From MGBC163016 sp964649145 (GTDB lineage: Bacteria > Actinomycetota > Coriobacteriia > Coriobacteriales > Eggerthellaceae): a DNA stretch of 64,000 bases. Below, piece after piece: positions 17,362 to 27,121 of the stretch. A program made the translations under genes and the position numbers. Numbering within the stretch: the stretch's first letter is position 1; every line of letters starts with the position of its first letter. The stretch is from the NCBI GenBank assembly GCA_964649145.1, contig CAZYOQ010000003.1, positions 44,493 to 108,492 of the forward strand, written 5' to 3'. The notes below the pieces were generated by a model. That model saw nothing but the letters and a program-made list of their open reading frames with translations. It did no database searches and was not told where the DNA came from.

Positions 17362-20300
17362 ATGATCGATCTGCTCCAAATGCAGCATGCCTTGGCGCAT
17401 GACCCCTGCCGGAGGAGCGACCGCGACCCAGTTGGTGCGGTTACGATTGGCGAGAGGGTTACTCTTACCCTTCGCGTGGAGAAATGCTCAAGGCCAGATA
17501 TCACATGTGTCTATCTCGAGTTTGTAAACGATCCTCCGCTGTCCGATGCTGAAGGTGGGAAGGCGCCTAAATTCATGTGGCGTCAGATTCCCATGACTGA
17601 ATGCGACGAAGGGTTTAAGGCATACATAGACACACGAGGTTGCACGAGGGTTATCTTCTATAGATTTAGGGTTTGCACAGCGCTTAGCGACATTCTCTAT
17701 TTCAAGAGATCTGATGATCTTTCAACAGCTGGCACGTCTTGTCTTCCGGGAGTGTGGATCGAGGAGATGGATCCGACATCCGCCTTTCAGCTTACAGTAT
17801 ACGAGCCGGGTTTTACGACGCCTGAATGGATGCACGGCGCCACCATGTATCAGATTTTTCCAGACCGCTTCGCGCGTGATGCTGAAGGTATAAAAAGCGC
17901 TGGCGTCAAGGCACATGAGTCTCGAGGCTGGCCTATTAAGGTGCATGAGGACTGGAACGAGCCTCCTTCTTGGGTAGAGCCTTACGAACCTGTCGATTTT
18001 TACGGCGCTACATTACGAGGTATTGCAGAAAAGCTTGACTACATTAAATCGCTTGGTGTCGATGTTATTTATCTGAACCCGATCTGCGAGTCTAGGTCGA
18101 ATCACCGCTATAATACAGGCGACTACGAGGTTGTTGATCCACTTTTAGGTTCATGGAGCGACTTCTTCTATCTTTGTGCGCGTGCCAGAATTCTGGGGAT
18201 ACGCGTGGTGCTTGACACGGTTCTGTCTCACACGGGCTCATCCAGTAAATATTTCAATTTGGATGGCTCTTATGACTGCCTAGGCGCTGCCCAAAGCCCC
18301 GATTCCCCGTACAGAGACTGGTACGATTTCAAACCAGACGACTCTCCTGCTTATAGATGCTGGTGGAACGATCCGTCGCTGCCTGAGATAGACGAGCACA
18401 ATGAGTCTTGGCAGCGCTTCATCTTAGGTGATGTGGGTGCTGCGGCCTCTGAAATAAGCAGCGTGAAAAGTGACGTGCAAAGCGACGCAATTGGCGACTC
18501 GAAAAACGATGCAATAAGCGATGCAGGCTCTGCCAAGAAAGCCGGCAGCAAGTCCGCAGGCGGAGTTTTGTCTATGTGGTCAAACCAGGGTGCAGCAGGC
18601 TTTCGCCTTGATGTGGCAGATGAGATTCCCGATGACGTGCTAGAGCTCGTGCGGAAATCGGTTAAGGCAAAAGACCCAGAGGCGGCGATAATAGGAGAAG
18701 TCTGGGAGGACGCCACAACCAAGGCAAGCTATGGCACAAGGCGCACCTATGCACTTGGACGCTCACTCGACTCTGTCATGAACTACCCGCTAAGAAGACA
18801 GCTTCTAGACTTTGTTTTGAATAAGCGGTCGGCAGTACAGCTTTCCACATTTTTGCGCCTGCAAAAGTCGAATTACCCAAAGCCCCTGTATGAAAGCCTA
18901 ATGAACCTGCTTTCTTCGCACGATGTTGAGCGCATTCGAAGCGTTTTGGCAGCAGGTTATGAATTTAGGGATTGCCCGCGCTCAGAACAAGTTGAGATAG
19001 TCTCTAGAATTGATAGGCAAGCAGATTGGCATGCTAGCATACTGCAGCGTATCTTGGCCATGATCACATATATGCTTCCCGGGATGCCGTGTCTTTATTA
19101 TGGGGATGAACGCGGGATGCAAGGTGGGCGCGACCCGTTTTGCCGCGCGACCTTCCCATGGGATGGTTCTCGCAACGACTGTGGGGAAGACCTCACGGCC
19201 TATTATCAGGCATTGGGAAAATTCAGAAGCGCTTCACCTGCATTGCGCAAAGGAAGCGTCACATTTACGCCTTTCAGGAAAGACGTGCTGTGTATCACGA
19301 GAATATTTACCCAAAAATCAGGCAATTTCGAGGGCATGTTATGCGTTGTGAACCGAAGCGACAAACCTATACGTGTAGCAGTTGATCTTGCAGACGAGGC
19401 TTCTGCGTTGGAGCCATCTGACATTATTGCTTTACGCTTGCGGTCAACTAGATTCCCTCGGCTTGTATTCTCTACGGATTCCGAGAATATGTCGCATGAC
19501 TCCCATGCCACTCTTGAAGACGGCATCTTTATAGGCGAGATAGGCTCTCTTCAGGCTGGAATCTATCAGATTTCCCCTGGTCTTGGGAAACTGCTTCCTA
19601 GAGGAAGCGGGATTGTGTGCCATATAACCTCTGTGCCGAACGCCAATTCTGATGGCGTAAACATAAGCCCCGGTACTTTAGGTGAGCCTTCCAAGAATTT
19701 TGTTGACATGCTATCTAAAGTGGGAATCAAGTACTGGCAGACCTTGCCTGTCAATCCCACCGACAAATACGGTTCTCCTTACGCTGGGCTTTCAGCTTTT
19801 GCGGGCAACACTGATTTAATAGAGGGCAGCTTGCGGGAAGACGATATTCGTTCCGCCCTCAAAGACTGCGAATATCAAGCATTCTACGAGCATAATAAGG
19901 GATGGCTTGAGATACATGCGGCCTACACTGCTTTAAAGTCTCGTTTTGGTGCAGAGTGGTGGACGTGGCCTGAGAATTACCGTAAATGGGATCCAGCTTT
20001 GCTTGGCGATAAGTCGATAGCTAAAGATTTCGAAGAAGAATGTGCTAAGCAGTTCATATTCGATAAGCAATGGCGCGAGCTTCACGAATACGCGTCTAGC
20101 TTAGGTATTAGCCTGATAGGGGATATGCCCTTCTATGTCTCGGCCGACTCGCCCGATGTTTGGGCGCATCAGGACTATTTCTCAATTGATACGCAGGGCA
20201 ATATCATAAATGAGGGCGGAGTTCCTCCTGATGATTTTTCAGAAGATGGACAGCTTTGGGGAATGCCTACATACAATTGGGATGCTCTAAGGGATCATGG

Positions 20301-20940
20301 CTTTGACTGGTGGATCGATAGGTTGAGGCGGATGTTTGCCCTTTTTGACTTCGTTCGCATCGACCACTTCTTAGGCTTTTCGGCGTATTACTCTATTCCA
20401 AGTGGGAGTTCGGCTTTAGAGGGGAAGTGGGTACCAGGATCTGGTCTTGAATTCTTTAGGCGAGCTTTCGATAAATTAGGCCCTCTTCCTGTGATCGCAG
20501 AAGATTTAGGTATTGTGACCCCTGAGGTAAGGCAGTTGCTTGCACAAACCGCATTTCCGGGAATGGATGTTTTAGAGTTTGCAGACGGCGATCCTTTGCA
20601 GTATTGGCGCCCAAGATACGGTCGAGTTGTTTACACTTCCACGCATGACACGCCTACTTTGGCGGGTTGGGCGCTTGAGAGGTATTGCGACAATTCAAAT
20701 AGCGAACAAGCTGTGGCTTTTGCCTGTGATGTGGCAAAGAAACTTAGCTACAAGGTTCTTGATTCAAAGGCGGATGTTGTGATGTTTCCGCTTCAAGATG
20801 TGATTCGGCTTGGAAATGATGCCCGCATGAATACGCCTGGCACCAAAAAAGGCAATTGGTCGTGGCAGGCAACACCCTCCGAGCTTCTTAAAGGCCTGCC
20901 ATTCATGCGAAGGATTGCTTCTAGGCGCAGGTCCCTATAA
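17362..20940 (+). CDS. GH13 alpha-glucan hydrolase fused to 4-alpha-glucanotransferase
   Basis: A two-enzyme fusion of 1192 aa. The N-terminal part has a beta-rich domain like CBM34 followed by a neopullulanase/maltogenic amylase-like GH13 barrel: MYQIFPDRFARD, GVDVIYLNPICES, the nucleophile Asp near residue 417 (GFRLDVADEIPD), Glu near 447 (IIGEVWED) and Asp near 519 (LLSSHDVERI). A Ser/Ala/Asp-rich insert of about 40 residues sits near 360-400. From about 740 onward it is MalQ (GH77), which transfers maltooligosaccharide units: GDMPFYVSADSPDVW, GVPPDDFSEDGQLWG, Asp near 1000 (RIDHFLGF), Glu near 1048 (IAEDLG) and STHDTPTLAGW. It starts 6 bp after glgP and closes the glycogen operon. Likely role: trimming and recycling of short glucans left by GlgP. 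Confidence 0.9.
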   Translation: MIDLLQMQHALAHDPCRRSDRDPVGAVTIGERVTLTLRVEKCSRPDITCVYLEFVNDPPLSDAEGGKAPKFMWRQIPMTECDEGFKAYIDTRGCTRVIFYRFRVCTALSDILYFKRSDDLSTAGTSCLPGVWIEEMDPTSAFQLTVYEPGFTTPEWMHGATMYQIFPDRFARDAEGIKSAGVKAHESRGWPIKVHEDWNEPPSWVEPYEPVDFYGATLRGIAEKLDYIKSLGVDVIYLNPICESRSNHRYNTGDYEVVDPLLGSWSDFFYLCARARILGIRVVLDTVLSHTGSSSKYFNLDGSYDCLGAAQSPDSPYRDWYDFKPDDSPAYRCWWNDPSLPEIDEHNESWQRFILGDVGAAASEISSVKSDVQSDAIGDSKNDAISDAGSAKKAGSKSAGGVLSMWSNQGAAGFRLDVADEIPDDVLELVRKSVKAKDPEAAIIGEVWEDATTKASYGTRRTYALGRSLDSVMNYPLRRQLLDFVLNKRSAVQLSTFLRLQKSNYPKPLYESLMNLLSSHDVERIRSVLAAGYEFRDCPRSEQVEIVSRIDRQADWHASILQRILAMITYMLPGMPCLYYGDERGMQGGRDPFCRATFPWDGSRNDCGEDLTAYYQALGKFRSASPALRKGSVTFTPFRKDVLCITRIFTQKSGNFEGMLCVVNRSDKPIRVAVDLADEASALEPSDIIALRLRSTRFPRLVFSTDSENMSHDSHATLEDGIFIGEIGSLQAGIYQISPGLGKLLPRGSGIVCHITSVPNANSDGVNISPGTLGEPSKNFVDMLSKVGIKYWQTLPVNPTDKYGSPYAGLSAFAGNTDLIEGSLREDDIRSALKDCEYQAFYEHNKGWLEIHAAYTALKSRFGAEWWTWPENYRKWDPALLGDKSIAKDFEEECAKQFIFDKQWRELHEYASSLGISLIGDMPFYVSADSPDVWAHQDYFSIDTQGNIINEGGVPPDDFSEDGQLWGMPTYNWDALRDHGFDWWIDRLRRMFALFDFVRIDHFLGFSAYYSIPSGSSALEGKWVPGSGLEFFRRAFDKLGPLPVIAEDLGIVTPEVRQLLAQTAFPGMDVLEFADGDPLQYWRPRYGRVVYTSTHDTPTLAGWALERYCDNSNSEQAVAFACDVAKKLSYKVLDSKADVVMFPLQDVIRLGNDARMNTPGTKKGNWSWQATPSELLKGLPFMRRIASRRRSL

Positions 20941-20990
20941 GCGCTTTATGGCCGTATACCGTGTTATTTAGCGCACTTAGCGGGGGTCTC

Positions 20991-21021
20991 TTATGATTTA
21001 CGAAATAAGCTAAAATCATAA
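20991..21021 (+). promoter_or_regulatory. Palindrome upstream of fbp
   Basis: TTATGATTT (20991-20999) and AAATCATAA (21013-21021) form a perfect 9-bp inverted repeat with a 13-bp centre, 37 bp before the fbp start. It contains a TAAAAT box that could serve as -10, but no clear -35 is present. It could be an operator or an RNA hairpin in the leader. Confidence 0.45.
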
Positions 21022-21058
21022 AGCGATAATTCGCAATCGACCACTAGGGGTTATGGCT

Positions 21059-23011
21059 ATGGATTCTCAAGACCTACACTACCTTTCCCTACTTTCGCGT
21101 TCGTTTCCAACAGCTAATTCTGCAGCTGCCGAGATTATTAATTTAACGGCTATCATGAGTCTGCCTAAGGGCACTGAATATTTCATTTCGGATGTGCATG
21201 GCGAATACGAGGCCTTTTCGCATATTCTGCGCAATGCATCAGGCACGATTCGCATCAAGATTGACGAACTGTTCAAAGACACGCTAAGTGATGAGGAAAA
21301 AAAGTCGCTTGCAACGCTTATTTATTACCCTCACGAGAAGATGAGACTTATTCTCGATCAAGAGGAAGATCCTGAAAAGTGGTATGCCAAAGCTATTTTC
21401 CATTTGGTTTTGCTTACAAGGCACGTCTCCCAGAAATACACTCGATCTCGCGTTCGCAAGGCAATCTCGAAGGATTTTGCCTATATAATCACCGAGCTTA
21501 TAACCGAAAACGGCGACCGTAAAGACAATGATGCTTACTACAATTCCATCATCTCTGCCGTGATCGAAACAGGCCAGGCACAAAATCTTATAGAAGAGCT
21601 TTGTCTGCTTATACAACACCTCTCAATAGATAAGCTGCATATCATAGGAGACATCTATGATCGAGGCCCGCATCCCGATACCATAATCGACACCCTCCAG
21701 GCTCATCCTGACGTCGACATCGTATGGGGTAACCACGATGTTGTCTGGATGGGGGCGTCTCTTGGGCAGTGGGGGTGCATCGCTCATGTGGTTCGAAATT
21801 GTGCGCGTTATGGCAATTTGGCTATTCTTGAAGATGGCTACGGCATAAACCTTCTTCCTTTGGCGGAATTCGCGAGACGCACATACGAAAGCGACCCATG
21901 TGTAGCATTCGACTTGAAGGGATCTCCCAACCTTACCGAGCGCGAACGCTTGATGAATGTGCGCATACAGAAGGCTATGGCCATAATCCAATTCAAGGTC
22001 GAGGCAGCATTAATCGACAAATATCCAAGCTTTCAGCTTGAAGATAGAAAGCTGCTTGACAAGATCGACTACGAACGCGGGACTGTGGTTGTGGACGGTG
22101 TTGAATACGAGCTTACAGACAAAGTCTTCCCGACAGTTGACCCTAGCGACCCATTTGCCCTTACTCCTGAAGAAGAGAGCGTGATGTGCCGACTTGAACA
22201 GGCATTTTTGGGAAGCGAGAAGTTGCAGCGGCATATGCGTTATTTGCTCAATATAGGGTCCCTTTATAAGATCTACAACAATAATTTGATGTTTCACGCG
22301 TGTGTGCCTCTAAACGAAGATGGCTCGCTTATGGAAGTGGACATATTCGGCGAGAAATACAAAGGGCGTGCCCTTTATGATGTGCTGAATGAATATGTGC
22401 GTGAAGCTTTTTCCTCACAAGACGCCAAGCGCCGAGAGAAGGGCAAAGACCTACTTTGGTATATGTGGCTTGGCCAAGGTTCGCCCTTGTTTGCGAAAAG
22501 TAAGATGGCCACTTTCGAGCTTTATCTGATTGCCGACAAAGTTGCTCGCAAAGAAGAGAAAAACGCCTTCTATAAGTTGATCGATGAAGAAAGGGTTATT
22601 GATTCGGTCTTCCGCGACTTTGGGATGAACCCCGAAAACTCGCACATTGTTTGCGGTCATGTACCCATCAAAGTCAAAGATGGAGAGGTTCCGATTCGTT
22701 GCAGCGGTAAGGTTTTCATGATTGATGGAGGGTTCTCAAAGGCCTATCAGCCAACAACAGGAATAGCTGGATACACGCTTATATCAAACTCCTATGGCTT
22801 TGTCTTGGCTGCACACGAGCCATTCGAGTCGATGGAGGCTGCAATCGAGCGCGGGCTAGACATCCATTCGACGCGCCGTGTTGTAGAAACTTCTGATACG
22901 CGCACCCTTATTGCTAACACCGATAAAGGCATCGAGCTATCTAGGCAAGTATCCGATTTGAACCTTCTACTTGATGCTTATCGTGATGGAGATATCCCCG
23001 AGAGGGCATAA
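21059..23011 (+). CDS. fbp: Fructose-1,6-bisphosphatase class III
   Basis: Gluconeogenic enzyme hydrolysing fructose-1,6-bisphosphate, of the large class III type related to calcineurin-like metallophosphatases. The 650 aa length fits the class. Metal-binding motifs are ISDVHGEYEAF, GDIYDRGPHPD and WGNHDVVWMGA near the middle and VCGHVPIK and MIDGGFSKAYQPTTGIAGYT near the C-terminus. ATG 21059 is preferred over ATG 21053 because AGGGG then lies eight bases upstream rather than two. Its position just after the glycogen operon suggests that sugar phosphates made from amino acids or lactate are sent into storage. Confidence 0.95.
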   Translation: MDSQDLHYLSLLSRSFPTANSAAAEIINLTAIMSLPKGTEYFISDVHGEYEAFSHILRNASGTIRIKIDELFKDTLSDEEKKSLATLIYYPHEKMRLILDQEEDPEKWYAKAIFHLVLLTRHVSQKYTRSRVRKAISKDFAYIITELITENGDRKDNDAYYNSIISAVIETGQAQNLIEELCLLIQHLSIDKLHIIGDIYDRGPHPDTIIDTLQAHPDVDIVWGNHDVVWMGASLGQWGCIAHVVRNCARYGNLAILEDGYGINLLPLAEFARRTYESDPCVAFDLKGSPNLTERERLMNVRIQKAMAIIQFKVEAALIDKYPSFQLEDRKLLDKIDYERGTVVVDGVEYELTDKVFPTVDPSDPFALTPEEESVMCRLEQAFLGSEKLQRHMRYLLNIGSLYKIYNNNLMFHACVPLNEDGSLMEVDIFGEKYKGRALYDVLNEYVREAFSSQDAKRREKGKDLLWYMWLGQGSPLFAKSKMATFELYLIADKVARKEEKNAFYKLIDEERVIDSVFRDFGMNPENSHIVCGHVPIKVKDGEVPIRCSGKVFMIDGGFSKAYQPTTGIAGYTLISNSYGFVLAAHEPFESMEAAIERGLDIHSTRRVVETSDTRTLIANTDKGIELSRQVSDLNLLLDAYRDGDIPERA

Positions 23012-23073
23012 CTTCTCGACAGGAAAGATTTGTGAAATTGGCTAGTCGATATGCCTAGTCTAGGAGGGCTGTT

Positions 23074-24057
23074 ATGAAACTGCTTGTAATTGGTAATGAA
23101 GACCGCGTGAAGAAATACACACCTAATAATCCGCTTGTTGATTCTTTCGATATTGTCACTGTTGAAAGGGGAACCTCTGACGACGAGATTTTATCGATAG
23201 CCTCAGACGCTGACTTTATAATGGCAGACGCCATTTCTCCCGTGAGTGAAACTCTGATAAATGGGATGCCAAACTTGAAGATGGTTCATTCTGAGGGAGT
23301 TGCATTCAACGCGATTGACATCGAGGCCGCCTCCCAGAAAAACGTTATCGTTTGCAATAATGCTGGCGTGAATGCTAACGCTGTTGCTGAACAGGCTATC
23401 TTCTTGATGCTCGCGTGTTTGCGCCAGGCGATCGTTGGCGATGCCGAAGTGCGAGCAGCCAGGCAGATTCAGATGAAAGAGCGCCTTATGGTTGAGGGAA
23501 TACGTGAGCTTGGCGATTGCAAAGTAGGGCTTATTGGTTTTGGAGCCATAGCCAAAGCTACGGCCAAACATCTTGCAAATTGGGGCTGCACGATCTTCTA
23601 CAACAAGCGATCCCCTTTAAGCGCTGCAGAAGAAGAGGCGTTAAACGTTTCCTTCGCCGAACAAGACGAGCTTATATCCAATTGCGATATCGTAAGCATC
23701 CATGTTCCGGTGACACCTCTAACTAAAGGCATGGTCAATAGGGATTTTCTGGCCAAGATGAAAAGCGATGCGATTCTTATCAATACCGCTCGAGGTGAAG
23801 TGGTCGACCAAGACGCTCTAGCCTGGGCTCTTGAGGAAGGTCGAATAGGAGGAGCTGGTCTTGACGTGCTCTGCCCAGAACCCGTTCAATCTGATAACCC
23901 TCTTTTGAACTTGAGTGCGCATGCTTCAAAGCGGCTTGTGCTTTCACCTCATATTGGGGGCATCACCGAAGGCATGTTTTTCCGCGCGTATAAAGGGGTG
24001 TGGGATAACATACAAAGGGTGATTGATGGAAAAGATCCAATTAACCGCGTTGCCTAA
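23074..24057 (+). CDS. D-isomer-specific 2-hydroxyacid dehydrogenase
   Basis: NAD(P)-dependent dehydrogenase of the SerA/HprA superfamily, 327 aa, without the C-terminal ACT domain of long SerA forms. The Rossmann motif GLIGFGAIAKATAKHLANWG starts near residue 151. Catalytic residues are Arg in INTARGEVVD near 240, Glu in CPEPVQSDNPL and His in SPHIGGIT near 293. AGGAGGG precedes the ATG. It may be a phosphoglycerate, hydroxypyruvate or other 2-oxoacid dehydrogenase; sequence alone does not settle this. The last codons and stop are tandemly repeated in the downstream DNA. Confidence 0.88.
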   Translation: MKLLVIGNEDRVKKYTPNNPLVDSFDIVTVERGTSDDEILSIASDADFIMADAISPVSETLINGMPNLKMVHSEGVAFNAIDIEAASQKNVIVCNNAGVNANAVAEQAIFLMLACLRQAIVGDAEVRAARQIQMKERLMVEGIRELGDCKVGLIGFGAIAKATAKHLANWGCTIFYNKRSPLSAAEEEALNVSFAEQDELISNCDIVSIHVPVTPLTKGMVNRDFLAKMKSDAILINTARGEVVDQDALAWALEEGRIGGAGLDVLCPEPVQSDNPLLNLSAHASKRLVLSPHIGGITEGMFFRAYKGVWDNIQRVIDGKDPINRVA

Positions 24058-24096
24058 ACTAACTGTGTTGCCTGAACTAACCGAGTTGCTTGATGT
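24043..24096 (+). repeat. Three 18-bp copies of the 3' end of the dehydrogenase gene, each with an in-frame stop
   Basis: Copies at 24043-24060, 24061-24078 and 24079-24096; the first two agree at 15 of 18 bases. Copy 1 contains the last two codons and the TAA stop; copies 2 and 3 repeat Val-Ala-stop in the same frame, with TGA at 24073 and 24091. The result is three in-frame stops in a row. Confidence 0.85.
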
Positions 24097-24148
24097 TGAG
24101 TACAGTTATTCGCAAATAAGATTAACGTTTCGTGTCTGAGGAGACCCA

Positions 24149-27073
24149 ATGAACACTCTGAGGCATAATCAAACTAGACTATTTCGCTTAATGTTTATGG
24201 TGTTCTTGTCGCTTGTCTTGATAGCGCTTGTATTTTCGTATGCTTTTGCTGACTCAGACGATGCAAAAGATGTACAGAATTATTTTCTTGAAGACAACGA
24301 GATAACCTATATCCCGGGGGATGATTTCCCTGAAAGCGATGAACTATTTGCAGGATATGTTGAACGAGAATTCTACGGGGAATCGAGCGTTGCTGCATTT
24401 AGCTCCCGCGGTAGTGCTGTTCTGAATAGTACAGAGTATGCAATCTATGAGAAACTCAAGGCCAACATAGCACAGGTAGCAGCGGGTATGCAAAGTTCTA
24501 CCCAGTGGACTTTTACTGCAAGTGATCTTGATGGTGCAAAGTTGAGCTGGACATACGTCGAGCTTGGACTAGATCAAGGAGCTTCAGTCGACGAGATAAA
24601 GTCGGCAGCTAAAGAAGTGTTTAATAGCGAAGTTTCGCTTAGCTCACTTATAAATGTGCTAAGCGCTGATTGTCCTTATGATATGTACTGGTTTGATAAA
24701 ACTGCAGGCATGGGCATGAGCTGGAGTATGACGTATTCACCGGGTTATAGCGTCAGTATTACCCAACTAAGTATTGGAATGTATGTTTCGGCTGATTACT
24801 CTTCAAGCGGGACACAAGGAACACTTCTTACTAACACGGAGAAAACATCTGCCACCACTAAAGCAGTTAGTAATGCGAAGAATATCGTAAGCCAGCACGA
24901 GAACGAAAACTCTTCCACTAAGCTCACATCGTACAAAACAGAGATTTGTAATTTAGCTTCATACAACTACGATGCGGCCTCGGATTCGGTTTCATATGGT
25001 GATCCTTGGCAATTGATATACGTGTTCGACAACGATAGCAGCACTAATGTTGTCTGCGAAGGATACTCAAAGGCATTCCAATATCTATGCGACCTAACAA
25101 CATGGAATGACGACACGCAATGCTATAGCGTTTGGGGAACAATGAGTGATGGCACTGTTGAGGGTGGTCATATGTGGAACGTGGTTATCCAAGATGCTAC
25201 CAACTACTTAGTTGACGTCACCAATAGTGATGAGGATAGTGTTGGCCAAAATGGCGATTTATTTATGGTGACCGCATCTTCAAGTAATTGCACTTCAAGT
25301 TCGCCACAGGGCTATACCTTCACTGTTGGTTCAAACGCTAGCACTTCAATTACGTATGTATACGATCTTGCTATGGCTAGTTTGTACTCAGATGACATTC
25401 TGGAACTAATCAGTAAGACGCCCCTGGAGGATGCTGTAATTGCTGCCATTAATGATCAAACCTATACCGGCAACGCCGTGCAACCTAGCGTGAGTGTGGC
25501 TCTGAGCGGAGTTGCTCTTGAAGCAGGTAGCGACTATGTGGTTTCGTACGCTAACAATATCAACGCTGGTACCGCCACGGTAACCATAACCGGCAAGGGC
25601 AATTACACAGGCACCAAAACTGTAACGTTTAAGATTACGGCCAAGATACTAGAGGATTCCATGGTGGGTTCCTCGATTGTCTCCCAGACCTATACCGGAT
25701 TGGCTCTCACACCCGAGGTTACGGTTAAGAACGGCGGAACAACTCTGGCTAGCGACATAGACTACACGGTTTCATACGAGAACAATATTAATGTCGGTAC
25801 TGCTAAGGTCATCATCATAGGCTTAGGCAACTATACTGGTACATTGGCAAGAACGTTTACTATCAACGCTTGCCCCATGAGTTCAGTTACGATCTCATCT
25901 ATTCCCAATCAAACTTATACGGGCACTGCCCTAGAGCCGGCTGTGACGGTGGCGCTGGGCGGAATTCTTTTGACCAGTGGCATTGACTACGGCTTCGAAT
26001 ATGCGAATAACACGAATGCTGGCACAGCCACTATTACCATTACTGGCATGGGCAACTATACCGGTAGCGTAAAAACAGAGTTTGCTATCGCGGCCAAGCG
26101 ATTCTCCTTGGATACAGTGGTGGCTCTTTCATATAAGAGTAAAGAATATACTGGATCGGCTTTCACCCCCGAGGTCACGGTAAAGGATGGGAGCATGATG
26201 CTAACGATCGGATCGGACTACACCGTGTCCTACAAAGACAATACGAACACCGGTACCGCAACCGTGACCATCACTGGTATTGGCAATTACACAGGTAGCG
26301 TTACAGCAACTTTTGCGATTACTGCTCGCTCGATCGAGGATGCGAACGTTTCATCGATTGCCGACCAGGCATTCACCGGCAGTGTCGTAGAGCCTAGCGT
26401 GAGCGTGTCTCTTGGTGGGGTTGCCCTTAAAGTTGACACCGACTATGTGGTCTCATACGAAAACAATACGAGCGCTGGTACTGCTACAGCAACTATAACC
26501 GGCAAGGGTAACTACACGGGTAGAATCAGCAAGACTTTCAAGATATCTGCTGCAAATATATCTAAGGCTAAGGTAGCCATTAAAGCTCAAACCTACACTG
26601 GTAAAAGCCTGACTCCTAACCCGACCGTTAAGGTGGGAGGCATAACATTAAAGAAAAATATCGATTATGTTCTTAACTACAAGAACAATAAGAAAACGGG
26701 TAAAGCAACTGTAATCATTACAGGTAAGGGCAACTATACAGGAAGCGTTTCTAAAACTTTTAACATTGTTCCTGCCAAAGTCACAAATGTTAAGGCCAGT
26801 TCAACCGCCAAAGGTAAAGTTAACGTTAGGTGGTCTAATACTAAGGGTAAAGCTGCTAATGTGACCGGGTATAAGATTGTAATTAAGTATGGCTCAAAAA
26901 CCATTAAGACCAGCTATGTGCCAGGTAAATCGTCCAAGTCAAAAACTATCACGGTCACAAGCAAATATAGAGGCAAGAAGGTGAAAGTCTACGTGTATGC
27001 CTACAAAACCATTAACAAAGTCAAGGTATGTTCTGTAGCTTCTGTAGCTTCAAAGGTGAGGGTAAAACTTTAA
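24149..27073 (+). CDS. Secreted protein with transglutaminase-like domain and six tandem repeats
   Basis: A 974-aa exported protein. A signal peptide (hydrophobic core near residues 13-32, likely cleavage after SYAFA) is followed by an unassigned region and a transglutaminase/cysteine-protease-like core: Cys near 299 in VVCEGYSK, His near 340 in GGHMWNVV and Asp near 356 in YLVDVTNSD. Then come six repeats of about 76 residues, each with QTYTGxxxxP...VTV, DYxVSYxNNxNAGTA and GxGNYTG motifs, resembling bacterial surface-protein beta-sandwich (MBG-like) modules. The C-terminal 100 residues are Lys-rich with a fibronectin-like look (VRWSNTKGKAANVTGYKIV). There is no LPXTG anchor or terminal membrane segment, so attachment may rest on the basic C-terminus. 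GAGGAG precedes the ATG. Role unknown; cell-surface structure or peptide processing is plausible. Confidence 0.85.
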   Translation: MNTLRHNQTRLFRLMFMVFLSLVLIALVFSYAFADSDDAKDVQNYFLEDNEITYIPGDDFPESDELFAGYVEREFYGESSVAAFSSRGSAVLNSTEYAIYEKLKANIAQVAAGMQSSTQWTFTASDLDGAKLSWTYVELGLDQGASVDEIKSAAKEVFNSEVSLSSLINVLSADCPYDMYWFDKTAGMGMSWSMTYSPGYSVSITQLSIGMYVSADYSSSGTQGTLLTNTEKTSATTKAVSNAKNIVSQHENENSSTKLTSYKTEICNLASYNYDAASDSVSYGDPWQLIYVFDNDSSTNVVCEGYSKAFQYLCDLTTWNDDTQCYSVWGTMSDGTVEGGHMWNVVIQDATNYLVDVTNSDEDSVGQNGDLFMVTASSSNCTSSSPQGYTFTVGSNASTSITYVYDLAMASLYSDDILELISKTPLEDAVIAAINDQTYTGNAVQPSVSVALSGVALEAGSDYVVSYANNINAGTATVTITGKGNYTGTKTVTFKITAKILEDSMVGSSIVSQTYTGLALTPEVTVKNGGTTLASDIDYTVSYENNINVGTAKVIIIGLGNYTGTLARTFTINACPMSSVTISSIPNQTYTGTALEPAVTVALGGILLTSGIDYGFEYANNTNAGTATITITGMGNYTGSVKTEFAIAAKRFSLDTVVALSYKSKEYTGSAFTPEVTVKDGSMMLTIGSDYTVSYKDNTNTGTATVTITGIGNYTGSVTATFAITARSIEDANVSSIADQAFTGSVVEPSVSVSLGGVALKVDTDYVVSYENNTSAGTATATITGKGNYTGRISKTFKISAANISKAKVAIKAQTYTGKSLTPNPTVKVGGITLKKNIDYVLNYKNNKKTGKATVIITGKGNYTGSVSKTFNIVPAKVTNVKASSTAKGKVNVRWSNTKGKAANVTGYKIVIKYGSKTIKTSYVPGKSSKSKTITVTSKYRGKKVKVYVYAYKTINKVKVCSVASVASKVRVKL
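25421..26766 (+). repeat. Six in-frame repeats of about 228 bp inside the secreted protein gene
   Basis: Units begin near 25421, 25649, 25877, 26102, 26332 and 26557. They are clearly related at protein level (QTYTG and GNYTG in nearly every copy) but have diverged at DNA level, so the array is not recent. The sixth copy is shifted to Lys-rich composition, like the C-terminal domain after it. Confidence 0.85.
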
Positions 27074-27121
27074 TTTGGCAAATGCTAGAAAATAGCTTCT
27101 TGCTTACCTAGGTATAGCTTG

